A DNA stretch of 48,414 bases from Paracoccaceae bacterium (GTDB lineage: Bacteria; Pseudomonadota; Alphaproteobacteria; Rhodobacterales; Rhodobacteraceae): the NCBI GenBank assembly GCA_018222585.1, contig JAAFAB010000016.1:1-48414 (forward strand), in the 5' to 3' direction. Within the stretch, counting starts at the first letter, position 1, and every line of letters begins with the position of its first letter. This document shows, piece after piece, positions 16,856-25,300 of this stretch. The translations under genes were made by a program, and so were the position numbers. The notes under the pieces are model-generated. The model was not told where the DNA came from, ran no database searches, and saw only the letters and a list, made by a program, of their open reading frames with translations.

Positions 16856-16946
16856 TGCGAAAACTGAGATTTTGTAGCGGGCTGATCCCGGTGCGAAACC
16901 TTACAAAGGTCTCGTGAAGCTAGCTTCTCGGGGCCTTTTTCTTTTT
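16856..16946 (+). ncRNA. Countertranscribed RNA controlling repC (incompatibility RNA)
   Basis: A roughly 90-nt antisense transcript is predicted from the promoter at 16821-16849 to the terminator at 16907-16946, entirely within the 213-bp gap between repB and repC. In repABC plasmids a small antisense RNA in this exact position binds the repC leader, causes premature termination or blocks translation, and sets copy number and incompatibility. The 5' end is estimated from the promoter. Confidence 0.65.
16907..16946 (+). terminator. Rho-independent terminator of the antisense RNA
   Basis: The arms 16907-16921 and 16922-16936 pair almost throughout, with G-U wobbles and one mismatch; the central bases form the loop. 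A T-rich tract with two runs of five T follows. The orientation fits termination on the plus strand. Confidence 0.75.
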
Positions 16947-16983
16947 GCCTGTATCGTGCCTCCTTCTTGTTGGTTGCTCTTCC

Positions 16984-17913
16984 TCAGTCTCCTGAACGCT
17001 TCCAGCGCTCATGAAGCTCGGTAATCAGCTTTGGGGCGTTGCCCTCCAACCAGCTGATAAAATCAGGTTCATCCGTAGTCAGATCGAGTTTAAGCTGCTT
17101 ACCTTGGCGGCCGGTCTTGACCGTCGCAGCACCGACACCGGGGATCGCCAAAGCAGGCACGCCCTTTCTAGACGGGCTTGCTTTCTTCTCTGCGCTCTTC
17201 GCAGCTGCTAGAACTGCGAGAAACGCACGCTCAGAAACCTCATCGACCGAGCCGGAACTTTCGGACTTGGCTGCATGAGCTACGGTTTGCAGTTGGCCTC
17301 GATCACCGTCGTATGCACCCAAAGCCTTTTTGAGCTCTTCCCATCTCGGGCGACCAATCCCGGGAGCCGCACCAATTGCCTGGATGAGTTCCTCGCCGAC
17401 CGTCCGAACGACACTCAAGAGTTGTGAAACCCCAGCTTCGTGGAGGTTAAGGACTTCGGCGACACCTCGATTGGTGCGCTCAGCCCCTTCCAAATGATCA
17501 CCGTCCAGAAGTGCCGTCGCAACGAGCGCACGCTCAATAAAGCTCAGATCACGACGCTCTTGGTTCTCGAGAAGCTGATCTCGAAGCGCTTGATCACCCT
17601 CAACCTCTGTGACGATGGCTCGAACTTTGATACCGAGTTCGCGACATGCTTCCAAGCGTCTTCGGCCATAGATCAGGTTGTAGCGATCGCCTTCCAGTGG
17701 GCGGACCAAGACAGGCACACGCTGTCCGTTCTTGGAAATAGAGTTCTTCAGGCCCTCAACTTCAATCTGCAGCCTATCATCCAACCGCCCTTCGGTAACA
17801 ATCTGCGCCGGATCGATCTCAAATACACCGCCACGCAGTCGGCGCCCTTCAAGAGCGTCAGGAGCGTTACGAAGGGTCTGCAGCGGCAGGCCAAGTTTAG
17901 GCTTTCTTGCCAT
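16984..17913 (-). CDS. repB: RepB, ParB-type centromere-binding protein
   Basis: A 309-residue ParB-family protein. It has an N-terminal MARKPKLG start and a ParB core with NSISKNGQRVPVLVRP, YNLIYGRRRLEACRELG and LLENQERRDLSFIERA, then an HTH region (RGVAEVLNLHEAGVSQLL). The C-terminal part carries the RepB-type dimerisation region. RepB binds parS and is moved by RepA. The ATG at 17913 lies 17 bp inside repA, so translation is coupled; a longer start at 17952 is less likely. It belongs to the repABC operon. The two palindromes at 15490-15563 are likely targets. Confidence 0.92.
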   Translation of the reverse strand: MARKPKLGLPLQTLRNAPDALEGRRLRGGVFEIDPAQIVTEGRLDDRLQIEVEGLKNSISKNGQRVPVLVRPLEGDRYNLIYGRRRLEACRELGIKVRAIVTEVEGDQALRDQLLENQERRDLSFIERALVATALLDGDHLEGAERTNRGVAEVLNLHEAGVSQLLSVVRTVGEELIQAIGAAPGIGRPRWEELKKALGAYDGDRGQLQTVAHAAKSESSGSVDEVSERAFLAVLAAAKSAEKKASPSRKGVPALAIPGVGAATVKTGRQGKQLKLDLTTDEPDFISWLEGNAPKLITELHERWKRSGD

Positions 17914-19090
17914 TCCGCCCCCATGTGTTCTGGATGATTTCAGCGATCTCATCGTTCACTGCGTTCATAGATTCGATCGCACGATCAAACGTCTGACGCG
18001 TGAAGTCCCTCTTGTCAGCTTCGTAGAGCGTCTGCTTGGTCAAGCCGGCATCAGAAATTGCGGTCGATTCAACCATGTGATTGGTCAGGACCGACCTCCC
18101 AAACAGCCCGCGAGTGAAGGCGATGACTTCGGTTTGTGGCGCGTCGCCGACTTTGTATCGCGTTGGCAAAAAGCGCAGCCAATCGAACCGCAGGTTGGCG
18201 CCTGCATCGCGGATCACGCCCAACAGGTCGGCCGTCATCCGCAGGAACTGCGACATGGACATGAGGTCGAGCATCTGCGGGTGGACCGTAACCAGGACCC
18301 CTGAGGACGCGGATAGGGCAGACATGGTCAGGAAGCCAAGCTGCGGCGGACAGTCGATCACAACAACGTCGTAGTTCGCTTCAACACTATCGAGTGCGTC
18401 ATGAACTCTCGCGAAGAACGCCTTCGCTCCTCCTCGCTGGATAGCAGCAGGCGTCTCGTGCTCGAACTCCATGAGTTCAAGGTTGCCCGGGATAAGATCA
18501 AGGCCGCGGATGTAGGTCTTACGGATCACTTCGGTGATCGGAACCGGATCGTCATAGCGAACGGCATCATAGAGGGTTCCGCCCTCCATAAGGTCGAGTT
18601 CTGGCTGGATTCCGTGAAGAGCCGAAAGAGATGCTTGGGGGTCGAGATCGATCGCAAGAACCCTGTACCCCTTGAGCGCCAAGCGCTGAGCGAGGTGAGC
18701 AGACGTCGTCGTTTTGCCGGACCCGCCCTTGAAGTTCACCACTGAAATAACTTGAAGCTCGTCACCGTCGCGACGCCCTGGCACGTAAGTTCCAGACTTT
18801 TTTGCGTTTCCTTCAAGCGTCTGCCGGATTTCCCAGATGTCGTCGAGCGTATAGCGACGATGACTTCCAGCCGTCGTCTCAACGTCAAGGATCTTTCCTT
18901 CTCGATGAAGCTTCCGAAGATAGGTATGGTCGACGCCAAGGAGCTCAGCAGCTTCGCCGCTGGTCAAAGTGCGCATCACCTTCTTTGCATCCGGAGGGAA
19001 GTGTGCGGCGCGCTGAGCATGCAGGTTCGACGCGAGAAGTTCCGCGTAGTGCCCGATGGCGATGTCTAGATCCTGCTCTACTTCGCTCAT
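17897..19090 (-). CDS. repA: RepA, ParA-type partition ATPase and operon repressor
   Basis: A 397-residue RepA. An N-terminal HTH region (LTSGEAAELLGVDHTYLRKLHREGKI, about 41-67) typical of the repABC family binds the operon promoter. It is followed by a deviant Walker A KGGSGKTTT (121-129), the DLDPQASLSALHG A' box and VVVIDCPPQLG. RepA segregates the plasmid with RepB and represses repABC. It is the first gene of the operon. The promoter lies in the 134-bp gap to the serine recombinase gene, where direct repeats near 19109 and 19128 could be its operators. Confidence 0.94.
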   Translation of the reverse strand: MSEVEQDLDIAIGHYAELLASNLHAQRAAHFPPDAKKVMRTLTSGEAAELLGVDHTYLRKLHREGKILDVETTAGSHRRYTLDDIWEIRQTLEGNAKKSGTYVPGRRDGDELQVISVVNFKGGSGKTTTSAHLAQRLALKGYRVLAIDLDPQASLSALHGIQPELDLMEGGTLYDAVRYDDPVPITEVIRKTYIRGLDLIPGNLELMEFEHETPAAIQRGGAKAFFARVHDALDSVEANYDVVVIDCPPQLGFLTMSALSASSGVLVTVHPQMLDLMSMSQFLRMTADLLGVIRDAGANLRFDWLRFLPTRYKVGDAPQTEVIAFTRGLFGRSVLTNHMVESTAISDAGLTKQTLYEADKRDFTRQTFDRAIESMNAVNDEIAEIIQNTWGRNGKKA

Positions 19091-19108
19091 GTCTGCCCCG
19101 ATCCGTGG

Positions 19109-19140
19109 GCGCGTTTTTTATGTGACCGCGCGTTATTTTT
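19109..19140. promoter_or_regulatory. Direct repeats upstream of repA
   Basis: GCGCGTTTTTTA (19109-19120) and GCGCGTTATTTTT (19128-19140) are similar, 19 bp apart, and lie between the predicted repA promoter and its start codon. RepA autorepression sites are expected in this place. Confidence 0.4.
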
Positions 19141-19145
19141 CGAGA

Positions 19146-19174
19146 CTATTGCCCGACCAACCAGATTCGTGCAA
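19146..19174 (-). promoter_or_regulatory. Candidate repABC promoter
   Basis: On the minus strand TTGCAC (19169-19174) and CAATAG (19146-19151) are separated by 17 bases, upstream of repA. Both boxes are moderate matches to the housekeeping consensus. Confidence 0.4.
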
Positions 19175-19224
19175 GCACTTTCTAGATTTAGTGGCAATCG
19201 GTTATGCCAACACAAGTGTGATCC

Positions 19225-20106
19225 TCAGAGGAGCCCCAGCTTTTCACCTCGTTCAAGCAACATTTTGACCGAGGATGGCTGCCAGCTGGTTCGACCGCGA
19301 GGGGTGCGCTCACGCATGGATTCGAGTCGGTCGCAGATTGCCTGCAAGGTGATCTCGGGGTCAGCACCTTTGATTGCGGCGACAATCGCAGGCAGGCGAT
19401 CGTCGGTTTCGCGGCGGCCAGCTCGGGCTAGGACCTCGGCGGGTAGAAACCCGTCGCGCACATATGCCTTCACGGCGCGGAGCAGGCGGCTTTGCGTCCA
19501 GCGCCGATCATGGGGCAGGGGGCCATTGATGATCCGCAGGACGTCTTCCCAAGCCATATCGGGGCGCAAACGGCGCACATGGGGCACCCAATCCTGCGCA
19601 GTTTCGTTCAAGCGCTCCATGTAGCCGTCATGTCGCGCCAGCCGCACCTTGCGCAGCGCTTCAGGGTCCTTGGCGCGAAGACCTGGGTTGCCGCCGACGC
19701 GGCCCTTTGAGCGTGCCGAGGCAAGTCCGGCTTTGGTACGCTCGCGGATCAGAGCGCGTTCGAACTCAGCCGCAGCGCCCAGAACCTGCAACGTGAACTT
19801 GCCCTGGGGCGAGGCAGTATCGATCGGGTCCTGGAGCGAGCGGAAGAACGCCCCCTTGCCTTCCAGTCTTTCGATCACCTCAAGTAGGTGCGACAAAGAC
19901 CGCGCAAGCCGGTCGATCCGCACGACGACCAGCGTGTCGCCCTTGACAATCCGCTCCAGCACACGTGCAAGCACGGGCCGCGCGCGATTGCCGCCCGAGG
20001 CGTGCTCTTCAAAGATCTCGGCACATCCCGCAGTCTGCAGTGCCTCAGACTGGGGCAGGGGGGTCTGATCCTCTGTGGAAACGCGGGCATAGCCTATCAG
20101 GGACAT
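19225..20106 (-). CDS. Serine recombinase (resolvase/invertase family)
   Basis: A 293-residue protein with the N-terminal resolvase domain. The nucleophile is Ser10 in GYARVSTEDQ. VVVRIDRLARSL (about 60-72) and the FTLQVLGAAAEFERALIRERTKAGL helix (about 105-130) follow. The extended C-terminus replaces a short HTH with about 150 residues (MAWEDVLRII, RGRTSWQPSSVKMLLE) that may form two DNA-binding units. It probably resolves plasmid multimers or derives from a transposon. It is adjacent to repA on the same strand and divergent from the DUF1612/HTH gene. Small palindromes at 20109-20154 overlap its start and could be crossover subsites. Confidence 0.88.
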   Translation of the reverse strand: MSLIGYARVSTEDQTPLPQSEALQTAGCAEIFEEHASGGNRARPVLARVLERIVKGDTLVVVRIDRLARSLSHLLEVIERLEGKGAFFRSLQDPIDTASPQGKFTLQVLGAAAEFERALIRERTKAGLASARSKGRVGGNPGLRAKDPEALRKVRLARHDGYMERLNETAQDWVPHVRRLRPDMAWEDVLRIINGPLPHDRRWTQSRLLRAVKAYVRDGFLPAEVLARAGRRETDDRLPAIVAAIKGADPEITLQAICDRLESMRERTPRGRTSWQPSSVKMLLERGEKLGLL

Positions 20107-20108
20107 GA

Positions 20109-20154
20109 AAACGGGCCGTTTGCAATTTTATGTATCACCAATAAACGACCGTTT
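20109..20154. repeat. Two short AAACG..CGTTT palindromes, candidate recombinase site
   Basis: AAACGGGCCGTTT at 20109-20121 and AAACGACCGTTT at 20143-20154 lie immediately upstream of the serine recombinase start. Paired short dyads next to such a gene are typical of res sites or autoregulatory operators. No third subsite was identified. Confidence 0.35.
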
Positions 20155-20304
20155 GTAAACAGAGGCAAGGGCGCTCTTTGTGGTGCTGCAAATCAAAAAC
20201 CCCTTGGTTTTCATATGCTGAGCGCGATCAGAGAGATATCGCAGACCACCGCGCGCGCGTGCTATATAGGGTGTGCAGGCGCACCCTGACGAAACACTTG
20301 GGTA

Positions 20305-20332
20305 ATGTGCAAAAGTACCGTATTTTGCACAT
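20305..20332. promoter_or_regulatory. Perfect 10-bp inverted repeat abutting the DUF1612 gene start
   Basis: ATGTGCAAAA and TTTTGCACAT are perfect inverted arms around GTACCGTA, ending directly at the ATG of the DUF1612/HTH gene at 20333. A protein bound here would cover the translation start region. Autoregulation by the HTH protein is likely. Confidence 0.6.
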
Positions 20333-21412
20333 ATGAAGCCTCAAGTATCTACGCAGTATAATAAATTTGAAGATCCTCTAGTGGATGCGGAGAGGATTGA
20401 AGAGACGTCCGAGGACGACCTGTGGTTCCTTCCCGGTCCAATGGAAGTGGAGCCGGATTATCTGCTGCCCGGGCCAAAGGCAAAGCCGCGTGAAACCGCA
20501 GTCCTCGACGATTGGCGACGCGCCGAGGCGGGCAGTGCCGCCCGTCTCGCCCGTGTGGCTGGCCGGATTGGCGCGCTGGATGATCGTTTGCGGCGTGGCC
20601 CGGAGGGCTGGCGGCACAGGCTCGCGCTGATGGAGGCGGCAGACCTCAGCTGGTTTGTGGGCGACCGAATTGGCCCGGATCGGCTGGCACTCTGGATATC
20701 CATGCGCTTGTCCGGGGTGCAGGACGACACCGCAGCGCTCGCGCGTGTCGGATGGGCGGTGCGGCGCCTTACAGGCGGTCCCGGCCCAGAGGTGGACCTA
20801 TCCGCTTTCCTCGATCGCCGTGACCCTGAAAACATGGCGGATGAAGCCGAGCCCTTTGCAAATCGCGCAGGCGTTTGGCTTGACCTGATGGCGCAAGCCG
20901 CCGACCTGCACCCGATCACGCGCGCCTGCATGGGGTTTCACCTCTGGAGCCTTGCGGGCCTCGGGCAACAGGGCGACCGTATGGAAGCGGCGGTTACCGC
21001 CGCACGCATTGCCGCCAGCGAAGGCGCGAATTCGAATGGGGGGGCCATCTTTGCGCCTCTGGCTATGCGCGGGGCAGGGGGGCTGCGCGCCAGTGGCCCA
21101 CCTGCCGAGCGCTTGCAGCGTTGGCTCGAGGGAATGGAAACAGCATGCCTGACCGCGATGCGGCACCTCGACGATATCCAGGCATGGTCAGCGCGGGCGG
21201 ACAACATGATGGCACCGCTCTCTGGCAAGACACCACCTGCATTGCGCGCGGTGCTGACCGAATGGCCCGTCGTCTCCGCTCCAATGGCCGAGACCCTGAC
21301 CGGTGCCAGCCGCGCCGCCGTCCAGCGCAACCTTGCTTGGATGGAAGCGCAAGGTCTAATCCGCGAGGTGACCGAACAGGTGCGTTTCCGCATGTGGCGG
21401 GCGATGCCATGA
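20333..21412 (+). CDS. DUF1612/HTH DNA-binding protein
   Basis: A 359-residue protein with the family hallmarks WRHRLALMEAADLSWFVGD, RLALWISMRLSGVQDDT and LARVGWAVRRLTGGPGPEVDL in the DUF1612 part. A C-terminal helix-turn-helix carries VSAPMAETLTGASRAAVQRN and LAWMEAQGLIREVT. Such proteins are common on Rhizobiales and Rhodobacterales plasmids beside recombinases, and their role is unknown. The gene has no ribosome site before its ATG. Instead a perfect inverted repeat abuts the start codon, which suggests tight autoregulation or a leaderless message. It is divergent from the serine recombinase, with 226 bp between. Confidence 0.8.
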   Translation: MKPQVSTQYNKFEDPLVDAERIEETSEDDLWFLPGPMEVEPDYLLPGPKAKPRETAVLDDWRRAEAGSAARLARVAGRIGALDDRLRRGPEGWRHRLALMEAADLSWFVGDRIGPDRLALWISMRLSGVQDDTAALARVGWAVRRLTGGPGPEVDLSAFLDRRDPENMADEAEPFANRAGVWLDLMAQAADLHPITRACMGFHLWSLAGLGQQGDRMEAAVTAARIAASEGANSNGGAIFAPLAMRGAGGLRASGPPAERLQRWLEGMETACLTAMRHLDDIQAWSARADNMMAPLSGKTPPALRAVLTEWPVVSAPMAETLTGASRAAVQRNLAWMEAQGLIREVTEQVRFRMWRAMP

Positions 21413-21480
21413 AACACCTCTAAAGAAGCACTCGTTTTGGTGCGTAACATTTGTTGATAGTTCAACGGAGGACCAGAATC

Positions 21481-21696
21481 GTGACAGACCAAAAATATGA
21501 GACAGTCGATTTCGACGTGCGGCTCAGAAATAGTAGTCAGATGGATTTGCGGTGTTTTCACCTATCTGTGGGATCCTCTAGTCGCTCTAGCCTCAAATTC
21601 TTTATTTCGAAATCACGAAAGAATAAGTCTCTTGGGCGCAAAAACTGGGGCACGAAAATTGCGATCTACCCGTGGACAGACGGGGTCAGTTTATAG
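21481..21696 (+). CDS. Hypothetical short gene or gene remnant
   Basis: A GTG at 21481 with a strong GGAGGA about 8 bases upstream opens a 71-residue frame (MTDQKYETVDFDVRL...). I recognise no domain. The base composition is AT-richer than on either side. The gene-free stretch 21413-21739 otherwise holds nothing I can support. It marks the junction between plasmid maintenance and metal genes, so a truncated gene left at an old recombination joint is as likely as a real small gene. Confidence 0.3.
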   Translation: MTDQKYETVDFDVRLRNSSQMDLRCFHLSVGSSSRSSLKFFISKSRKNKSLGRKNWGTKIAIYPWTDGVSL

Positions 21697-21739
21697 AGCT
21701 GGGCGACCGCCCCATGAAGCCGAAACAGCCGATCACCGC

Positions 21740-22921
21740 TCAGATCTTGATCAATGCCGCCGTCGCGTACATGAAGGCGATGCCGCCCAGAAACCCGACC
21801 AGTACGGCTGGTGACATCAGCGCCGCCTGCCTGTCGGCGTTTTGACGTACAAGGTAGGCGCTGACCTCGACCATGACTTGCAGGATCGCACCCGCTCCGA
21901 CGGCGAGTGCCAGTGCCGACCATTGCGGCGCATAGGCAAGGCTGCCCGCCCACATTCCGAGGATGGCCGGGCCACCGGCGAGCAGGGTCAGAGCGGCAAA
22001 CGTCCAAAGCGTTGGCCGGGCACGAAGCATCGGGGCGGCGATGCCTATGCCCTCGGTGACATTGTGCAAGGCAAAGCCTAGGACGAGGAAAGTTCCAAGC
22101 CCCGCCGACCCGGCGGCGAATGCGCCGCCGATTGCCAGCCCTTCGCCGAAGTTGTGAAGCCCGATCCCGAGGGCAATGTAGAACGCAAGCGCGATGCCTT
22201 CCGGATTGCCGCGCCAGCGCCCGATAGCCATCAATAGAAGAAAGCTTGTAAGCGCCGCCAGCCAGACCATGGCAGAACCTTGGAATATCGCGGCCGCTTC
22301 TGCCGATAGCTCCAGTGCCTCGGATATGGTGTCGATCAGCAGGAAGGCCAGCAACCCGACCGTCAGCGCCAGCAGAAAGTTCATCCCCCTTTGCCCGACG
22401 CCCTTCATGGCCGGATAGAACATCAGGCCAAGCGCTACCGGCAAAAGGCCGACGATCGCCCCGATCACCGCCTGGAGCCGAAGTTGCCCCCAGGTGGGAC
22501 TTGGCGTCGAAACTGCAACCGCGATCTCGTGCCCAAAGGTCGCGCCTGTGTTCGTCAGCAGATTGACATGATGGGCCTCGCCAAGGACCCACGGATAGGG
22601 AATGCGCAGCCAGACCGCATCGCCTCGGGCAATCGGCCCCGCCGGTTCCTGCGTGAAGGTCCAGTATGCATCATCCACGGCAACCTGCGCGACCACCATC
22701 GCTTCCGATCCGCCGGCGCGCACCCTGAGCGATATCCCCGACCCATCGAGGATCGTCCGTTCGACGGTCAGCGCCTCGACCGGGGGGGCGCCGTTGTTGA
22801 AGCCGCGCAAGGGATCGAGCGAGGCGATCCAGACAAAGGCGCCCAGCATGACGGCCAGCGGCACGAGGACGAGAAGCAGACGGGTCATTGGCGGGCGGCT
22901 GCGTTGGATATGATCGGTCAT
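21740..22921 (-). CDS. ZIP-family metal transporter with large extracytoplasmic N-domain
   Basis: A 393-residue membrane protein. One N-terminal membrane helix (about residues 12-33) is followed by a roughly 120-residue soluble domain, then about seven to eight helices of a ZIP transporter. The metal-binding motifs are GLHNFGEGLAIG and FALHNVTEGIGIA on the central helices. ZIP proteins import Zn, Fe or Mn. The soluble domain is unusual for the family and may bind metal or the partner oxidase. The ATG at 22921 overlaps the oxidase stop as ATGA, so the two are translationally coupled. An MntR-type regulator is encoded divergently, suggesting manganese or iron control. Confidence 0.85.
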   Translation of the reverse strand: MTDHIQRSRPPMTRLLLVLVPLAVMLGAFVWIASLDPLRGFNNGAPPVEALTVERTILDGSGISLRVRAGGSEAMVVAQVAVDDAYWTFTQEPAGPIARGDAVWLRIPYPWVLGEAHHVNLLTNTGATFGHEIAVAVSTPSPTWGQLRLQAVIGAIVGLLPVALGLMFYPAMKGVGQRGMNFLLALTVGLLAFLLIDTISEALELSAEAAAIFQGSAMVWLAALTSFLLLMAIGRWRGNPEGIALAFYIALGIGLHNFGEGLAIGGAFAAGSAGLGTFLVLGFALHNVTEGIGIAAPMLRARPTLWTFAALTLLAGGPAILGMWAGSLAYAPQWSALALAVGAGAILQVMVEVSAYLVRQNADRQAALMSPAVLVGFLGGIAFMYATAALIKI

Positions 22922-24126
22922 GCTCCGGCCTCCCGCACGTCGAAAAAGCCCATCCAGCCAAGTTCGGTGAACTCGGCCTGGTGCGCATGGAACATATACA
23001 TCCCGTCCTCGTGATCGGCGAAGCTGAACTCGAGGATGCCGCGCTGCGCCTGACACTGCATGATCACATCGACCGTGCGCAGGGTCGGCGTGAGCTGGGT
23101 GCCGGTGTCGTAATAGTCGAAGAAATTCCCATGCAGGTGGAACGAGTTGATCGGATCGAACTCGGTCGCGTTCATGAGGTAGATGCGCACCGGGCGCGAC
23201 TTGTCGATCCGGATCGGCGCGTTCATGTAAGCTTGGCCGACCGTGTTTACGGCATAGACCTCGTTCTCACCATCGAAATTGGTGTCAAAGCCGTTCATCA
23301 CCATCGCCAGTTCCTGCCATTCGGCGTTTTCCGGGCTGCCCAGCACACGCGACGCCGCAACGGCCGCAAATTCGGGGTGGCGCGCCGGATCCGGATCGAC
23401 CACGAAAAGGCCGTACATGCCCTTGTGCATGTGCCGTTTCAGTGGCAGGGCATGGCAATGGTAGAGGTGGCAGCCGAAGGGCTTGGCATCGAATTCGTAA
23501 ACGAACTCCTCGCCCGGATCGATCAGCCCGGCGCCTTGAACGCCGTCCATCCGCGCCGAGTGAATGCCGTGAAAATGCATGGAATGCGGGTGTGACCCGA
23601 GGTTGCGAAAGACGATCCTCAGTCGTTCGCCCTCCTTCGCTCGCAGGGCGGGGCCTGGCACGCGGGCGTTGAACGTCCAGGCGGGAAAGAAAACGCCGGG
23701 AGCGATCTCGATCTCCACGTCGATGGCGCCCACCTCGAACGTTCGCAACGTGCGCCCATCCGGCAGGACTTCGGTGCGACCGGTCTCCCAGTCGGTCAGC
23801 ATGGCCGTCGGGTCGAACCCGTTCCGGGCGTGGTCGACCTGGCCGACCATCGTCATGTTACCATGCGCCATGCCACTGTCATGGGCCGAATACGGATCGA
23901 CCGCCCCGCCGGGCATAGCATGCCCCGCCATCGGGTCGGGCGTTGCCTGGGATTGCGCGCGGCTCGCGGCCACGGCCGCTCCGCCGGCAGCCACTAGACC
24001 GCCGACCAACAACGCGCGTCGCGACGCCGATACTGGCTCCGTGACCATCGCAGGTGGCGCTGTGGGCCGAGATGTCTCCACGGCGGACGACACATCGCGC
24101 CCTCGCTTGCTGGTATCGGCAGGCAT
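22918..24126 (-). CDS. Two-domain multicopper oxidase, Tat-exported
   Basis: A 402-residue protein from the ATG at 24126 (GAAGGGA upstream). A twin-arginine signal [19 protein letters not shown] lies near residues 35-55. The cupredoxin domains carry SMHFHGIH and [18 protein letters not shown] (type 1 copper with Cys, His and Met) in domain 1, and [10 protein letters not shown] and [16 protein letters not shown] in domain 2. There the type 1 Cys is replaced, so only one type 1 site per chain is expected, as in two-domain oxidases and nitrite-reductase-like proteins. The Met/His-rich segment near residues 65-95 may bind metal. It may oxidise Mn, Fe or Cu and feed the coupled ZIP transporter; that role is inferred. 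Confidence 0.85.
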   Translation of the reverse strand: MPADTSKRGRDVSSAVETSRPTAPPAMVTEPVSASRRALLVGGLVAAGGAAVAASRAQSQATPDPMAGHAMPGGAVDPYSAHDSGMAHGNMTMVGQVDHARNGFDPTAMLTDWETGRTEVLPDGRTLRTFEVGAIDVEIEIAPGVFFPAWTFNARVPGPALRAKEGERLRIVFRNLGSHPHSMHFHGIHSARMDGVQGAGLIDPGEEFVYEFDAKPFGCHLYHCHALPLKRHMHKGMYGLFVVDPDPARHPEFAAVAASRVLGSPENAEWQELAMVMNGFDTNFDGENEVYAVNTVGQAYMNAPIRIDKSRPVRIYLMNATEFDPINSFHLHGNFFDYYDTGTQLTPTLRTVDVIMQCQAQRGILEFSFADHEDGMYMFHAHQAEFTELGWMGFFDVREAGA

Positions 24127-24176
24127 GGACGTGGTCCCTTCAAATGACACGCAGGCCAAAGTCCCGGCGCAAAAAG

Positions 24177-24190
24177 TTAGCTTCGGCTAA
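24177..24190. promoter_or_regulatory. Palindrome between the oxidase-ZIP operon and mntR, candidate metalloregulator box
   Basis: TTAGCTTCGGCTAA (arms TTAGC and GCTAA) lies in the divergent intergenic region. AT-rich dyads of this type are usual targets of MntR/DtxR or Fur-family regulators. The adjacent MntR-like protein is the likely binder. Confidence 0.5.
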
Positions 24191-24242
24191 TAATCATCGC
24201 TTAGGCTTTACGAGTCAATCCCGATCGTGCGAGGGTGGCGGC

Positions 24243-24695
24243 ATGACGAACGATGAGAACCATGAATCAACGCAGGCAGAGGCGCGCGCGGTTGAAACCC
24301 GCGCCGAGGCCTTCATCGGTGTGCGCGAAGCGCGGCGCAGCGAAGTGGCGGAAGACTATGTCGAATTGATCGCTGAGCTGATCCACGAGAACGGCGAGGC
24401 CCGGCCGGTCGATATTGCGGCACGCATGGGCGTGACCGCGCCAACAGTCGCCAAGACGCTTGGCCGTCTGGCGCGGGACGGCCTGATCACTCGCGCGAAA
24501 TACCGCTCGGTCTTCCTGACTGAGGAAGGTCGGGCGCTTGCCAAGGAATGCAGACATCGCCACGAGATCGTCTTGCGGTTTCTCCTGAGCCTCGGGCTCG
24601 ACCCCGAGACCGCGGAACGCGATGCCGAAGGCATCGAGCACCATGTCAGCGAACGGACGCTTGCCCTGTTCGCGGCGTTTTCCCAGCGGTCATAG
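24243..24695 (+). CDS. mntR: MntR-like metal-dependent transcriptional regulator (DtxR family)
   Basis: A 150-residue protein. It has an acidic N-terminus, then a winged helix with [40 protein letters not shown] (about 39-80), then the metal-binding and dimerisation helices with [16 protein letters not shown] and [14 protein letters not shown]. The His/Glu residues in this last part match the MntR/DtxR metal sites. The ATG at 24243 has GAGGGTGG upstream. Such regulators repress manganese uptake when Mn is sufficient. It is divergent from the multicopper oxidase-ZIP pair, which it probably controls through the dyad at 24177-24190. Confidence 0.88.
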   Translation: MTNDENHESTQAEARAVETRAEAFIGVREARRSEVAEDYVELIAELIHENGEARPVDIAARMGVTAPTVAKTLGRLARDGLITRAKYRSVFLTEEGRALAKECRHRHEIVLRFLLSLGLDPETAERDAEGIEHHVSERTLALFAAFSQRS

Positions 24696-24819
24696 GCAGG
24701 TGGTTGCCGCTGCGACAAGTCGGTTGGCCGAGGATTTGAACGAGCCAATTTTTGGATGTTCCAAGAAACGTGATTTTGTGCCGCTGGCATTCGGATCGCG
24801 TGGGTAGTAGATCAAGATC

Positions 24820-25164
24820 ATGAGACAATGGGCGCGCCTTATCTGCATTCTCTCGCTGGTGGCTTTTGCCATCGGCGCGGTCGCGCAGTCTGCGGGCTCA
24901 ATTGCCATGGCCTCGTCAATGGTCTCCACGGACAGCGGCATGATGGCGATGGACGATTGCGACGCCTGCGGCAGCTTGGAAGACGGTAAGATGGGTTCCG
25001 TCTGTGATTTTGTGTGCAATGCCGCGGGAATGGCCGCTCTTCTTTCGATCCCGGCTGGTACCAGCCCGATCGCTGCCACCGCAGCACATGAAATCCAGCT
25101 CGTGGACGTTCCGCACGGAATATCCGGCCCCCCGGCCAAGCAACCTCCTCGGGTCTACCTCTGA
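24820..25164 (+). CDS. Small exported Cys/Met-containing protein of a copper operon
   Basis: A 114-residue protein. It begins with a hydrophobic signal-like segment (about residues 5-30), followed by a Met/Asp-rich stretch MVSTDSGMMAMDDCDACG and a second cysteine pair CDFVC. Four closely spaced cysteines and several methionines suggest metal binding in the periplasm. I do not recognise the family; small CopL-like or DUF2946-like proteins of copper clusters are similar in layout. It is the first gene in a run with the CueO/CopA-like oxidase, the Asp-box protein, DUF411 and cytochrome c. There is only a weak ribosome site. Confidence 0.65.
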   Translation: MRQWARLICILSLVAFAIGAVAQSAGSIAMASSMVSTDSGMMAMDDCDACGSLEDGKMGSVCDFVCNAAGMAALLSIPAGTSPIAATAAHEIQLVDVPHGISGPPAKQPPRVYL

Positions 25165-25300
25165 TCTGACACACGGCGCCTGATTGCGCTTCGTGAGTTT
25201 CCCCGTGCCGGACGCCCTCAAATGGGCGTTTGCGCGGATCCATGAACGTCGCCACGCAATTGCTTTGGCGGCGTACAGTGAAATCAGAGAGTGTTCATCC

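Noticed and set aside
24736..24766. A fifth MerR-type promoter before the small Cys/Met protein gene
   Set aside because: TTGAAC and a 19-bp spacer can be placed, but the -10 position reads CCAAGA and the CTCTAG-type dyad is absent.
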